Shown here: positions 27,211 through 37,077 of the stretch, in pieces
Layout of the letters: the number at the start of each line of letters is the position of its first letter
Position numbering within the stretch: the first letter of the stretch is position 1
Assembly: GCF_000714545.1 (NCBI RefSeq)
Contig: NZ_AUNB01000029.1
Location: 1 to 64,000 of the forward strand
Source: Thioclava indica
GTDB taxonomy: Bacteria; Pseudomonadota; Alphaproteobacteria; Rhodobacterales; Rhodobacteraceae
Length of the DNA stretch: 64,000 nt
Reading direction: 5' to 3'
Notes under the pieces: model-generated
The model's database searches: none
Told to the model about the DNA's origin: nothing
Seen by the model: only the letters and a program-made list of their open reading frames with translations
Program-made: the position numbers and the translations under genes

Positions 27211-27843
27211 ATGGCATTTCACGACATTCGATTTCCCGCAAACCTGAGCTTTGGTTCGGTTGGCGGGCCAGAGCGGCGCACCGAGATCGTGACGCTGAGC
27301 AACGGGTTTGAAGAACGCAACTCGCCTTGGGCGCATTCGCGGCGGCGTTATGATGCGGGGGTTGGGTTGCGCTCGCTTGATGATGTGGCGCGTTTGCTAG
27401 CGTTTTTCGAGGCGCGGGGCGGGCAGCTGCACGGGTTTCGCTGGAAGGATTGGGGCGATTTCAAGAGCTGTGCGCCCTCGCGCAATGTGGATTACGAGGA
27501 TCAACTGATCGGGCATGGCGACGGGGTGACGCGGGTGTTTCAGCTGAGCAAGACCTATAGGTCGGGCGGGGTGGATTACACGCGCCCGATCCTCAAGCCG
27601 GTGGCAGGCACGGTGAAAGCCGGAGTGCAGGGCGCGTATCAGGCGGAAGCGGTGGATTGGGAGGTAGATACGGCCACCGGGCTGGTGACGTTTTATGATG
27701 CGCCCGGTGAGGGTGCGCCGATTACGGCGGGGTTCGAGTTTGATGTGCCTGTGCGTTTTGATGCGGATGCGATCTCGGTTTCAATCCAGTCGTTTCAGGC
27801 GGGTGAGATGCCACAGGTTCCGATTGTGGAGGTGCGTATCTGA
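27211..27843 (+). CDS. g12: GTA distal tail protein (DUF2460)
   Basis: 210 residues of DUF2460: FHDIRFPANLSFGSVGGPER, RRYDAGVGLRSLDDVARLLAFFEARGGQLHGFRWKDW and FQLSKTYRSGG are family hallmarks. It forms the ring joining tube and baseplate hub. The ATG at 27211 is 10 bases after g11, behind GAGGGAC. The stop overlaps the start of g13 (TGATG). Confidence 0.94.
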   Translation: MAFHDIRFPANLSFGSVGGPERRTEIVTLSNGFEERNSPWAHSRRRYDAGVGLRSLDDVARLLAFFEARGGQLHGFRWKDWGDFKSCAPSRNVDYEDQLIGHGDGVTRVFQLSKTYRSGGVDYTRPILKPVAGTVKAGVQGAYQAEAVDWEVDTATGLVTFYDAPGEGAPITAGFEFDVPVRFDADAISVSIQSFQAGEMPQVPIVEVRI

Positions 27844-28733
27844 TGGCGTTTTCTGAAGAGTTAAAGGGGCATTTGGCCAGTGGGGCTACAACGATTGCGC
27901 GGGCCTGGGCGGTGACGTGTGATGATGGCACGGTGCTGGGCTTTACAGATCATGATGTGGCGTTTTCCTTTGAGGGCATCCGTTTTGAGCCTGATAGCGG
28001 GATGACGGCCAAGGCGATTGCGCAGGGCACGGGCTTGTCGGTGGACAATAGCGAGGCGTATGGCGCGCTGAGTTCGGAAGCGATCTCGGAGGCGGACATT
28101 CTGGCGGGGCGCTATGACGGGGCCGAACTGCGCGCCTGGATCGTGAACTGGGCGGATGTGAGCGAGCGGGCGTTGTTGTTTCGCGGCTCGATGGGGGAAA
28201 TCTCGCGCCAAGAGGGAGCGTTCACTGCAGAGCTACGCGGCCTGGCCGAGGCGCTGAATGTCGAACGCGGGCGGGTCTATCATCCGCGCTGTGCGGCGGT
28301 GTTGGGCGACGGGCAATGCAAGTTCCAACTGGAGCGGCTGGGTTACAGTTTCGAGGGGGCGATTGCGTCGCTGAGGGATGGCGTGATGTTCACTTTCGAG
28401 GCGGTCGCGGGGTTTGAGGCGCGTTGGTTCGAGAAGGGGCGATTTCGGGTTTTGACGGGAGCGTCTGCGGGCTTGGTCGGGCTTGTGAAGAACGATCACT
28501 CGCTTGCCGGCGATGTGCGCGAGATCGAGCTGTGGCAGCGCATCGGGGCTGGCATCGCGGTCGGGGATCGGGTGCGTGTTGAAGCCGGTTGTGACAAGCG
28601 CGCGGGCACCTGTCGCGACAAATTCGCGAACTTCCTGAACTTTCGCGGCTTTCCCCATATTCCCGGCGAGGATTGGCTTGTGTCTTATCCGGTGCAGGGC
28701 GGGGCCAATGATGGCGGGAGCCTGTTCAAGTGA
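27843..28733 (+). CDS. g13: GTA baseplate hub protein (DUF2163)
   Basis: 296 residues: DUF2163 in the N-terminal two thirds and a C-terminal phage BR0599-type domain. Cysteines cluster in the C-terminal half (HPRCAAVLGDGQC, then EAGCDKRAGTCRDKF), the spacing expected for metal or iron-sulfur binding; as I recall, the R. capsulatus hub was reported to bind an iron-sulfur cluster. It is part of the baseplate through which DNA leaves. Start ATG at 27843 overlaps the g12 stop, and its end overlaps g14. Confidence 0.93.
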   Translation: MAFSEELKGHLASGATTIARAWAVTCDDGTVLGFTDHDVAFSFEGIRFEPDSGMTAKAIAQGTGLSVDNSEAYGALSSEAISEADILAGRYDGAELRAWIVNWADVSERALLFRGSMGEISRQEGAFTAELRGLAEALNVERGRVYHPRCAAVLGDGQCKFQLERLGYSFEGAIASLRDGVMFTFEAVAGFEARWFEKGRFRVLTGASAGLVGLVKNDHSLAGDVREIELWQRIGAGIAVGDRVRVEAGCDKRAGTCRDKFANFLNFRGFPHIPGEDWLVSYPVQGGANDGGSLFK

Positions 28734-29161
28734 GCGATGATCCGGGCGCGCGCGTCGTTACGATTGCGCGGGACTGGATTGGCACGCCGTATCTGCATCA
28801 GGCGTCGCGACGTGGGGTTGGCTGCGATTGTCTGGGTCTTTTGCGCGGCGTTTGGCGCACGCTATATGGGGCCGAGCCAGCGGCCTTGCCGCCCTATAGT
28901 GGCGATTGGGGCGAGCCTGCGGGCGATGAGCTGTTGTGGCGCGCGATGGCGCTGTATTTCGTGCCTGCGCAGGGCGAAAACCTGGGCGATGTCGCGCTGT
29001 TTCGGATGCGGGCCAATGGTGTGGCAAAACATCTGGGCATTGTCTCGGGGCTCGCTGAGCAGGGCGCATTTATCCATGCCTATACCGGTCACGGCGTTGT
29101 CGAGAGTGCGCTGACGCGTCCTTGGCGGCGTCGCATCGTGGCGCGGTTTCAATTTCCATAA
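28730..29161 (+). CDS. g14: GTA NlpC/P60 cell-wall peptidase
   Basis: 143 residues. GTPYLHQASRRGVGCDCLGLLRG holds the nucleophile Cys and GVAKHLGIV the catalytic His. It should open peptidoglycan of the recipient as the tail attaches. The GTG at 28730 overlaps the g13 stop. A 13-base gap with AGGGAGC precedes g15. Confidence 0.94.
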   Translation: MSDDPGARVVTIARDWIGTPYLHQASRRGVGCDCLGLLRGVWRTLYGAEPAALPPYSGDWGEPAGDELLWRAMALYFVPAQGENLGDVALFRMRANGVAKHLGIVSGLAEQGAFIHAYTGHGVVESALTRPWRRRIVARFQFP

Positions 29162-29174
29162 GGGAGCCAGTTGA

Positions 29175-32100
29175 ATGGCGACGATTTTGCTTTCGGCGGC
29201 GGGTGCCGCAATTGGTGGCGGTTTTGGCGGCACGGTTCTGGGCCTGTCTGGTGCGGTGATCGGGCGGGCCGTGGGGGCCACTTTGGGGCGCGCGATTGAC
29301 CAGCGGTTGCTGGGGTCGGGTTCGGGGACGGTTGAGACGGGCCGGGTCGAGCGGTTGCGGTTGACGGGGGCATCTGAGGGTGACGGGCTTGGCGTGGTTT
29401 GGGGACGGATGCGTGTGGGCGGTCAGGTGATCTGGGCGACGCGTTTCATTGAGGGGAGTTCGACGAATGGTGGGGGAAAGAACCAGCCCAAGGTGACGTC
29501 CTACAGCTATTCGGTGAGTTTGGCTGTCGCGCTGGGCGAGGGCGAGATTTTGCGCGTTGGTCGGATTTGGGCAGATGGTGCGGAGGTTGATCCCGAGACG
29601 CTTAATCTGCGCGTTTATACCGGCAGCGAGGATCAGCAGCCTGATCCCAAGATCGAGGCGGTTGAGGGGGTGGGCGAGGCGCCTGCCTATCGTGGCATCG
29701 CCTATGTCGTGTTTGAGAATTTGGAGCTTGCCGATTATGGCAATCGAGTGCCGCAATTTACCTTTGAGGTCGTGCGCCCGGCGCAGGGGCCGTTGTTGGA
29801 TGCTGCGCCGGATTTGACGCGCGGGGTTCAGGCGGTCGCGTTGATTCCCGGCACGGGAGAATATGCGCTGGCCACGACCAAAGTGTATGAGACCGGTGTT
29901 GGCGGAACGGTGCGCTATCCGGCGGGCTCGTCATTGGTTGGATTGTCTGGAGCCGGTGTTGCGGGAACGACAGTGCTGGCCAATCAGAACGCGCCGGGAT
30001 CGCAGACCGATTTTGCGCGCTCGCTTATGGTGCTGGATGAGGAGTTGCCGCAATGCGGGGCGACCTCGTTGGTGGTGTCGTGGTTCGGTGATGATTTGCG
30101 CTGTGACACTTGCGCGGTGCGGCCCAAGGTTGCGACGAAGCAGGTGGATGGGCGCGAGATGCCTTGGGTGGTGTCGGGACTGGCGCGCGCGGATGCCGAG
30201 GAGATTGCGCAGCTTGAGGGGCGCACGGTTTATGGCGGCACTCCGGCGGATGCCTCGGTGATTGAGGCGATTGTGGCGCTGAAAGCGGCTGGCAAGGCGG
30301 TGACGTTTTATCCATTCATTTTGATGGAGCAACTTGCGGGTAATGGTTTGCCTGATCCGTGGAGTGATGCGGATGAGCAGCCCGCTTTGCCGTGGCGCGG
30401 GCGTATCACGTTGTCTGATGCGCCTGGTCGTGCGGGGTCGTCTGATGGCACAGCGGGCGCGCAGGCTGAGGTGGCGGCGTTCTTTGGCGCCGCCTCGGTG
30501 AGCGATTTTATCCCGGCAGGTAAGAGTGTGACGTATACGGGTCCTCAGGAGTGGTCGCTGCGCAGGTTCATCCTGCATTATGCACATCTATGTGCGATGG
30601 CTGGTGGAGTGGACGCGTTTTGTATCAGTTCCGAAATGCGCTCGCTGACGCAGATCCGGGGGGCGGGAAACAGCTTTCCGGCGGTGGCGGCGTTGCGCGT
30701 TCTGGCCGCCGATGTGCGCGCTATTTTAGGTGAGGGTTGCAAGATCGGCTATGCGGCGGATTGGTCGGAGTATTTTGGCCATCAACCGGGCAATGGCGAT
30801 CGCTTTTTCCATCTTGATCCGCTTTGGGCGGATGAGAATATCGACTTTATCGGCATCGACAACTACATGCCTATGTCGGATTGGCGCGATGGTGAGCAGC
30901 ATGCGGATGCTCATTGGGGTGCGATTTACGACCTTGATTATCTGCGCTCCAACATTGAGGGCGGTGAGGGGTATGACTGGTATTATGCCTCAAGCGAGCA
31001 TCGCGATGCACAGATTCGCACGCCGATCACCGATGGGGAGCACGATGAGCCTTGGGTCTGGCGCTACAAGGATTTGCGCGGGTGGTGGGAGAATGGCCAT
31101 CACGACCGCGTAGATGGGGTGCGCCTTGAAGTGCCAACGGCGTGGGTTCCGCGATCAAAGCCAATCTGGTTTACGGAGATGGGCTGTGCTGCGATCGACA
31201 AGGGCACCAACCAGCCCAATAAATTCCTTGATCCCAAAAGCTCGGAAAGCTCGCTGCCGCACTATTCCGATGGGCGGCGCGATGACTTTCTTCAGATGCA
31301 ATATCTGCGGGCGATGGTCAGTTACTGGGGGGAGTGTGCGCGCAATCCGGTGTCTGAGCTCTATGGGGGGCCAATGGTGGATATGGCGCGCGCCCATGTC
31401 TGGGCATGGGATACGCGCCCCTATCCGCAATTTCCGGCGCTGGATGAGATTTGGTCGGATGGCGCCAACTATGCGCGTGGGCACTGGATTTCGGGTCGCG
31501 CCACCGCGCAGCCTCTGTCCAATGTGATCAGCGAGATTTGTGCGGCAGCGGGGCTGAGCGATATTGATACCAGTGCTGTTTACGGGGTGGTGCGTGGGTA
31601 TCGTGTCGAGGGCGCGATCAGCCCGCGCGGGGCCTTGCAATCGCTGAGCCTTGCCTATGGGTTTGATGCGCTGGAGCGGGACGGCACCTTGGTGTTTCGG
31701 ATGCGCGATGCAAGTGTGGATGAGGTTTTGCGCTTGCCTGAATTGGCGCTGGATGAGGATTCTCAAAGCCTTGAGACGCGTAGGGCGAGCGAGGCCGAAA
31801 TGGCGGGGCGGGTGCGGCTGTCTTATGTTGAAGCAGATGGCAGTTTTGAGACGCGCGCCGTTGAGGCGGTGTTTCCTGATGAGACCTCAAGTGCGGCGTC
31901 CTCAAGTGAAGTGCCTCTTGCGCTGACGCGCGCGGAAGGGATGCGCATTGCGCAGCGCTGGCTGTCAGAGGCGCGTGTGGCGCGTGATACCGCGCGATTT
32001 GTTTTGCCGCCATCGCTTGGTTGGCTTGGGCCGGGCGATGTGGTGACGCTTGAGGACGGTGAGGGTGCACGGCGCTACCGGATTGACCGGATCGAGCGTG

Positions 32101-33134
32101 GGGATGCCATCTCGGTCGATGCAGTGCGCGTGGAGCCGGGAATTTACGAGCCCTCCGACGAGGCCGAAGAACTGGTCACGATCAAGCCCTTTGTGGTGCC
32201 CGTTCCGGTGACTCCGGTGTTTTTGGATCTGCCGCTGCTGAGTGGCGATGAAAATCCTTACGCGCCGCATCTGGCGGTGACGGCAAGCCCGTGGCCGGGC
32301 GCTGTGGCCGTCTATGATGCCGCTGAAGATGCGGGCCTTGAGCGCAACACCACAATCGAGCGGCGCTCGGTAATCGGGCAGACGCAAAATGCGCTCAATG
32401 CGGCGCAGACGGGGCTGTGGGACAGGGGCACGGCGCTGCGAGTGAAGCTGGCTTACGGAACGCTGTCGAGTGCGAGTGAAGAGGCGGTGCTTGCCGGGGC
32501 CAATGCGATGGCTATTGGCAATGGCAGTTCGGATAATTGGGAAATCTTCCAGTTTTGCGAGGCAACTCCGGTGGAGCCTGGAGTGTACGATCTGAGCTTG
32601 AGGCTCAGGGGGCAGTTGGGTAGCAACGGTTTGCTGCCGCAGGTCTGGCCCGAGGGCTCGGTTGTGGTATTGCTGTCAGGGGGCGTGGATCAGATATCGT
32701 TACCGTCTAGCCTGCGCAATCTGGCGCGCCATTACCGTATCGGGTCGGCGTCGCGGGCTTATGATGACGCCTCTTATGTCCACACGGTTCAGGCCTTTTC
32801 TGGGATCGGGCTGAGGCCTTATTCGCCGTGCCACCTTGAGGTTGAGGCGCGCGCGAGCGGATGGAATATTCGCTGGATTCGGCGCACGCGGATTGGGGGC
32901 GATGATTGGTCGGGCTATGATGTCGCGCTGGGCGAGGCAAGTGAGCGTTACCTTGTGCGGGTGATGGAAGGGGTGGAGGTGCGGCGTGAGCTAGAGGTCA
33001 TCAGCGCGCAGTGGAGCTATACGCAGGCGCAGAAATCCGCAGATGGGATTACGGGTGGTTTTGAGGTTGCCGTTGCGCAGATATCTGACATTTACGGGCC
33101 GGGGCTATTTGCGCGGATCTCGGTGTCAGGCTAG
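29175..33134 (+). CDS. g15: GTA host-specificity / megatron tail-tip protein
   Basis: 1319 residues, the largest GTA protein. It opens with a Gly/Ala-rich hydrophobic stretch (about residues 5-45). The middle (roughly 430-770) is the GTA TIM-barrel-like domain (FILHYAHLCAMAGGVDAF, FIGIDNYMPMSDW, PIWFTEMGCAAID). A phage-tail domain follows (about 780-940) and then a C-terminal receptor-facing region. TIM-barrel acidic residues in SSEMRS and WFTEMG suggest a glycan-binding or glycosidase-derived fold. It tips the tail and contacts the recipient. It is the last structural gene of the cluster. Confidence 0.95.
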   Translation: MATILLSAAGAAIGGGFGGTVLGLSGAVIGRAVGATLGRAIDQRLLGSGSGTVETGRVERLRLTGASEGDGLGVVWGRMRVGGQVIWATRFIEGSSTNGGGKNQPKVTSYSYSVSLAVALGEGEILRVGRIWADGAEVDPETLNLRVYTGSEDQQPDPKIEAVEGVGEAPAYRGIAYVVFENLELADYGNRVPQFTFEVVRPAQGPLLDAAPDLTRGVQAVALIPGTGEYALATTKVYETGVGGTVRYPAGSSLVGLSGAGVAGTTVLANQNAPGSQTDFARSLMVLDEELPQCGATSLVVSWFGDDLRCDTCAVRPKVATKQVDGREMPWVVSGLARADAEEIAQLEGRTVYGGTPADASVIEAIVALKAAGKAVTFYPFILMEQLAGNGLPDPWSDADEQPALPWRGRITLSDAPGRAGSSDGTAGAQAEVAAFFGAASVSDFIPAGKSVTYTGPQEWSLRRFILHYAHLCAMAGGVDAFCISSEMRSLTQIRGAGNSFPAVAALRVLAADVRAILGEGCKIGYAADWSEYFGHQPGNGDRFFHLDPLWADENIDFIGIDNYMPMSDWRDGEQHADAHWGAIYDLDYLRSNIEGGEGYDWYYASSEHRDAQIRTPITDGEHDEPWVWRYKDLRGWWENGHHDRVDGVRLEVPTAWVPRSKPIWFTEMGCAAIDKGTNQPNKFLDPKSSESSLPHYSDGRRDDFLQMQYLRAMVSYWGECARNPVSELYGGPMVDMARAHVWAWDTRPYPQFPALDEIWSDGANYARGHWISGRATAQPLSNVISEICAAAGLSDIDTSAVYGVVRGYRVEGAISPRGALQSLSLAYGFDALERDGTLVFRMRDASVDEVLRLPELALDEDSQSLETRRASEAEMAGRVRLSYVEADGSFETRAVEAVFPDETSSAASSSEVPLALTRAEGMRIAQRWLSEARVARDTARFVLPPSLGWLGPGDVVTLEDGEGARRYRIDRIERGDAISVDAVRVEPGIYEPSDEAEELVTIKPFVVPVPVTPVFLDLPLLSGDENPYAPHLAVTASPWPGAVAVYDAAEDAGLERNTTIERRSVIGQTQNALNAAQTGLWDRGTALRVKLAYGTLSSASEEAVLAGANAMAIGNGSSDNWEIFQFCEATPVEPGVYDLSLRLRGQLGSNGLLPQVWPEGSVVVLLSGGVDQISLPSSLRNLARHYRIGSASRAYDDASYVHTVQAFSGIGLRPYSPCHLEVEARASGWNIRWIRRTRIGGDDWSGYDVALGEASERYLVRVMEGVEVRRELEVISAQWSYTQAQKSADGITGGFEVAVAQISDIYGPGLFARISVSG

Positions 33135-33138
33135 GGCT

Positions 33139-33465
33139 ATGAGACCCGTTCTGGATGGCGATCTGATTGCCTTGGCGCGCGTCGTGATGGCGTGGCCGGT
33201 TGCGGATCGTAGCGCGCGTTTGGCCGAGGCAATCGCGCAGGTTGAGGCGGCTGATGCGCATCGGGTGCGTGAGGGGCGCGCGCATCCGAAATGGGGAAAC
33301 GGGTCGCTGATGTCTTGGGCGCTGGGATATCCCTCCGGGCGCCGAGATGCGGGAAATCCGGAGTATTTGCGCGCGCTTGCGCTGGTGTGTACGGGGTTGA
33401 GCGCGCATCAATCGGACGGAAAATCGCACGCGCCCCTTCCTCTACCGGGTCGGCAGCCTATGTGA
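33139..33465 (+). CDS. Small protein of unknown function at the end of the GTA cluster
   Basis: 108 residues, starting 4 bases after the g15 stop behind CTAGGG. The core is RPVLDGDLIALARVVMAWPVADR...QVEAADAHRVREGRAHPKWGNGSLM followed by a helix. A gene of this size and place follows g15 in other rhodobacterial GTA clusters as far as I recall (a DUF7742-type family). No catalytic motif is visible. Position suggests cotranscription with the GTA, but whether it is a particle protein is open. Confidence 0.75.
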   Translation: MRPVLDGDLIALARVVMAWPVADRSARLAEAIAQVEAADAHRVREGRAHPKWGNGSLMSWALGYPSGRRDAGNPEYLRALALVCTGLSAHQSDGKSHAPLPLPGRQPM

Positions 33466-33495
33466 TAGGCTCAAGCGCGACACAGGGAGTGCCCG

Positions 33496-34302
33496 ATGAC
33501 GAAACATATGGCAAAAGTGGCGACCGTTGATCCGGTCTGGACGCGGATTTGCGATGAGGCGCGTGCGGCGGTGCGAGATGAGCCACTTTTGGGCGCGCTT
33601 ATTCATGCCGGGCTTTTGCACCATCCAACGCTTGAGCGCGCTTTGGCGTATCGGTTTTCGATGAAGCTGGCCTCGGGTGAGATGAGCGAGCAGATTTTGC
33701 GTGAAATTGCCGATGAGGCCTATGGCTCGGAGCCCGATCTGGGGCAGGCGGCGCGGGCCGATCTGGTGGCGGTGCATGAGCGCGATCCAGCGTGCCATCG
33801 CCTTTTGCAGCCATTGCTGTTTTTTAAGGGATTTCAAGCGCTTCAGGCTTATCGTGTCGCGCATTGGCTGTTCGTTCAAGGTCGCCGCGACATGGCCTAT
33901 TTCGTGCAGATGCGCGCTTCGGAACTATTCGGCGTTGATATTCATCCCGGCGCGCGCATTGGGCGCGGGGTCATGATGGATCACGCCCATTCGATCGTGA
34001 TCGGCGAGACCGCTGTCGTGGGCGACAATGTCTCGATGCTGCATTCGGTGACGCTGGGCGGGACCGGCAAAGAGGACGAGGACCGTCATCCCAAGATCGG
34101 CAATGGCGTGCTGATCGGGGCGGGTGCGAAGGTGCTTGGCAATATCAAAGTGGGCGACAATTCCCGCATTGCTGCCGGGTCGGTCGTGTTGATGGATATC
34201 CCGTGCTGCAAGACTGTCGCAGGCGTTCCGGCGAAGATCGTTGGGGATGCGGGCTGTGACCGTCCGGCCTCGGAAATGGATCAACTGCTTCATAATTCGT
34301 AA
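33496..34302 (+). CDS. cysE: Serine O-acetyltransferase
   Basis: 268 residues. An N-terminal helical domain is followed by a left-handed beta-helix made of hexapeptide repeats (about residues 150-235), with the active-site DHAHSIVIGETAVVGDN and MLHSVTLGGTG. It makes O-acetylserine for cysteine synthesis. It follows the GTA cluster by one small gene, the same neighbour as in R. capsulatus. Start ATG at 33496 after AGGGAG. Confidence 0.96.
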   Translation: MTKHMAKVATVDPVWTRICDEARAAVRDEPLLGALIHAGLLHHPTLERALAYRFSMKLASGEMSEQILREIADEAYGSEPDLGQAARADLVAVHERDPACHRLLQPLLFFKGFQALQAYRVAHWLFVQGRRDMAYFVQMRASELFGVDIHPGARIGRGVMMDHAHSIVIGETAVVGDNVSMLHSVTLGGTGKEDEDRHPKIGNGVLIGAGAKVLGNIKVGDNSRIAAGSVVLMDIPCCKTVAGVPAKIVGDAGCDRPASEMDQLLHNS

Positions 34303-34326
34303 GCATAGAACGCGGATTTCAAATGA

Positions 34327-34355
34327 AAGCGCCGGGCATCGTGCCCGGCGTTTTT
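34327..34355 (+). terminator. cysE terminator
   Basis: CGCCGGGCA (34330-34338) pairs with TGCCCGGCG (34342-34350), followed by five T residues, in the convergent gap between cysE and pdhC. Confidence 0.88.
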
Positions 34356-34376
34356 GGTAGTTTTGAGGTTGGCTGA

Positions 34377-35681
34377 TCAGGCCAGCATCAACATCGGGTT
34401 TTCCAAGTTCTCGCAGATTGACTGAAGCAGTTCTGCCCCCAGTGCACCGTCGATGACCCGGTGATCGACTGACAGCGTCATCGACATGACCGTGGCGACC
34501 TCGATCTCGCCTGCACCATTCACAACCGGTGTCTTGATGCCAGCGCCCACGGCCAGAATTGCGCCGTGAGGAGGGTTGATTACGGCGTCGAAATTCTCAA
34601 TGCCCATCATCCCGAGGTTCGAAATTGCAAAGCTGCCGCCCTGATATTCATGCGGCGCCAATTTGCGATCACGCGCGCGTTTGGCGAGGTCTTTCATCTC
34701 GGCTGAAAGCGCAGAAAGTGATTTGTTTTCTGCGTCTTGAAGGACGGGCGTGAACAATCCACCGTCAATCGCGACAGCCACCGCAACATCAGACGCCTTC
34801 ATCTGAAGCACCCGATCCCCGGCCCAAACCGCGTTTGCAGTCGGCACCGCTTGCAGGGCAAGCGCACAGGCTTTGATGATGAAATCATTGACGGAAAGCT
34901 TCACGCCACGGCCCGAAAGCTGCGTGTTCAACTCACCGCGGAACTTCATCAGCGCGTCAAGTTTGACCGAACGGCGCAGGTAGAAATGCGGGATCGTTTG
35001 CTTGGCCTCGGTGAGACGCGCCGCAATTGTTTTGCGCATCCCGTTGAGCTCGATTTCCTCATACTCACGGCCCTCATACATCTTGGCGATAGCCGAGGCA
35101 GAGGGTTGCTGCGCTGCAGGGGCACTGGCGGTTGCTGCCGTTTGTGCCGCCGGAGCCGCTGCTTTGGCACCACCCTGAGCGGCCTCAACATCGGCCTTCA
35201 CGATGCGGCCTTTCGGGCCTGATCCCGACAGGGACGTCAGATCCACACCTTTATCCGCTGCAATACGTCGTGCCAGTGGTGAGGCGAAAATACGTTTGCC
35301 ATCCGTGCCTTGCGGGGCCGCGGGGGCAGGGGCGGCGCTTGCCGTTTCGGCCTGAGGCGCGGCTTCCGCCTTGGGCGACTCTTTTGCGGGTGCAGAGGCC
35401 GATGGAGCATCCGCCGCATCCGCCGCAGAGGCATCCTCGCCCTCTTCCAGCATCACGGCAATCGGGTCATTGACCTTCACACCAGACGTGCCTTCTGCGA
35501 CCAAAATTTTGCCAACCACACCCTCGTCGACAGCCTCGAATTCCATCGTCGCCTTATCGGTCTCGATCTCGGCCAGAATGTCGCCAGAGGAGACGGTGTC
35601 TCCCTCCTTCACCAGCCATTTCGCGAGCGTGCCTTCCTCCATCGTGGGCGACAGGGCGGGCATCAAAATCTGCGTAGCCAT
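34377..35681 (-). CDS. pdhC: Pyruvate dehydrogenase E2, dihydrolipoamide acetyltransferase
   Basis: 434 residues. One N-terminal lipoyl domain (residues 1-78) with the lipoylated Lys in [11 protein letters not shown], an Ala/Pro-rich linker, an E1/E3-binding domain ([16 protein letters not shown]) and a C-terminal acyltransferase domain ending in the catalytic [14 protein letters not shown]. It transfers the acetyl group to CoA in the pyruvate dehydrogenase core. Last gene of pdhA-pdhB-pdhC on the minus strand, 12 bases after pdhB. Its lipoyl domain is nearly identical to that of pdhB. Confidence 0.96.
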   Translation of the reverse strand: MATQILMPALSPTMEEGTLAKWLVKEGDTVSSGDILAEIETDKATMEFEAVDEGVVGKILVAEGTSGVKVNDPIAVMLEEGEDASAADAADAPSASAPAKESPKAEAAPQAETASAAPAPAAPQGTDGKRIFASPLARRIAADKGVDLTSLSGSGPKGRIVKADVEAAQGGAKAAAPAAQTAATASAPAAQQPSASAIAKMYEGREYEEIELNGMRKTIAARLTEAKQTIPHFYLRRSVKLDALMKFRGELNTQLSGRGVKLSVNDFIIKACALALQAVPTANAVWAGDRVLQMKASDVAVAVAIDGGLFTPVLQDAENKSLSALSAEMKDLAKRARDRKLAPHEYQGGSFAISNLGMMGIENFDAVINPPHGAILAVGAGIKTPVVNGAGEIEVATVMSMTLSVDHRVIDGALGAELLQSICENLENPMLMLA

Positions 35682-35693
35682 AACTCTGTCTCC

Positions 35694-37064
35694 TTACCGG
35701 TAGGTTACTTTTTTAACCGCCTCAACCACCTCATCCGGGGTGATCAGGGCAAGCCGTTCAAGGTTGGCCGCATAGGGCATCGGCACGTCTTTGCCGGTGC
35801 AGTTGATCACCGGCGCGTCGAGATAATCAAACGCGCGTTCCATGATCACCGCGCTCAGGTGGTTGCCCATCGAGGCGACGGGGAAACCCTCTTCGACGGT
35901 CACGCAGCGGTTGGTTTTCATCACCGATGCCAGCACCGTATCATAGTCGATCGGGCGCAGGGTGCGTAGGTCGATCACCTCGGCCTCGATCCCCTCTTTG
36001 GCAAGCTTTTCAGCGGCTTCCAACGCGTGGCTCACCCCAATGCTCCAGCTTACGATGGTCACATCAGAGCCCTTGCGCCAGATCTTGGCCTTGCCGAACG
36101 GGATGGTGAAATCCTCGATATCGGGCACTTCGAACGAGCGACCATAAAGGATCTCGTTCTCAAGGAAGATTACCGGGTTCGGATCCCGAATAGCCGTTTT
36201 CAACAGCCCCTTCGCATCGGCTGCCGAATAGGGCTGCACCACTTTCAGGCCCGGAATTTGCGCATACCATGCACCGTAATCCTGGCTGTGCTGCGCACCC
36301 ACGCGCGCTGCTGCGCCATTGGGGCCACGGAACACCATCGGCGCGCCCATCTGGCCGCCCGACATATACAGCGTCTTGGCGGCCGAGTTGATGATCTGGT
36401 CAATCGCCTGCATGGCGAAGTTGAAAGTCATGAACTCGACAATCGGGCGCAAGCCGCCAAAGGCCGCGCCCACACCCAGACCGGCAAAGCCGTGCTCGGT
36501 GATCGGCGTATCAATCACGCGTTTCGCGCCAAATTCATCCAGCAGGCCTTGGGAAATCTTGTAGGCGCCCTGATATTCGGCCACCTCTTCGCCCATCAGA
36601 TAGACGTTTTCGTCGCGCCGCATCTCTTCGGCCATTGCATCGCGCAACGCCTCGCGCACGGTCTGCGTTTTCATCGGCGTGCCTTCGGGCCAGTCGGGGC
36701 TGGTATCGGGGCGCGGGATGTCAGCCGGCTCATCGGCCGATTTTGCTTGCGCCGGAACAGAGGCCGGGGACTCTGCCGCCGCTTTGGGGGCTTCGGCCTC
36801 ATCTGCCGCCGAAGCATCCTCTCCCTCGTCCAGCATCACCGCGATCGGGTCATTGACCTTCACGCCAGAGGTGCCCTCGGCGACCAAAATCTTGCCAAGC
36901 ACGCCCTCATCGACGGCTTCAAATTCCATCGTCGCCTTATCGGTCTCGATCTCAGCCAAGATGTCGCCAGAGGACACCGTGTCGCCCTCTTTCTTAAGCC
37001 ATTTCGCAAGCGTGCCTTCTTCCATCGTCGGAGACAGCGCGGGCATCAAAATCTTCGTTGCCAT
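35694..37064 (-). CDS. pdhB: Pyruvate dehydrogenase E1 beta subunit with N-terminal lipoyl domain
   Basis: 456 residues, longer than a plain E1 beta (about 330) because an extra lipoyl domain (residues 1-80, [11 protein letters not shown]) and a linker precede the transketolase-like part that begins near [14 protein letters not shown]. The fusion is common in alphaproteobacteria. With PdhA it decarboxylates pyruvate using thiamine diphosphate. The ATG at 37064 follows GGGGAG; a longer open stretch upstream overlaps pdhA and is not needed. Confidence 0.96.
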   Translation of the reverse strand: MATKILMPALSPTMEEGTLAKWLKKEGDTVSSGDILAEIETDKATMEFEAVDEGVLGKILVAEGTSGVKVNDPIAVMLDEGEDASAADEAEAPKAAAESPASVPAQAKSADEPADIPRPDTSPDWPEGTPMKTQTVREALRDAMAEEMRRDENVYLMGEEVAEYQGAYKISQGLLDEFGAKRVIDTPITEHGFAGLGVGAAFGGLRPIVEFMTFNFAMQAIDQIINSAAKTLYMSGGQMGAPMVFRGPNGAAARVGAQHSQDYGAWYAQIPGLKVVQPYSAADAKGLLKTAIRDPNPVIFLENEILYGRSFEVPDIEDFTIPFGKAKIWRKGSDVTIVSWSIGVSHALEAAEKLAKEGIEAEVIDLRTLRPIDYDTVLASVMKTNRCVTVEEGFPVASMGNHLSAVIMERAFDYLDAPVINCTGKDVPMPYAANLERLALITPDEVVEAVKKVTYR

Positions 37065-37077
37065 TTTCAGTCTCCCC

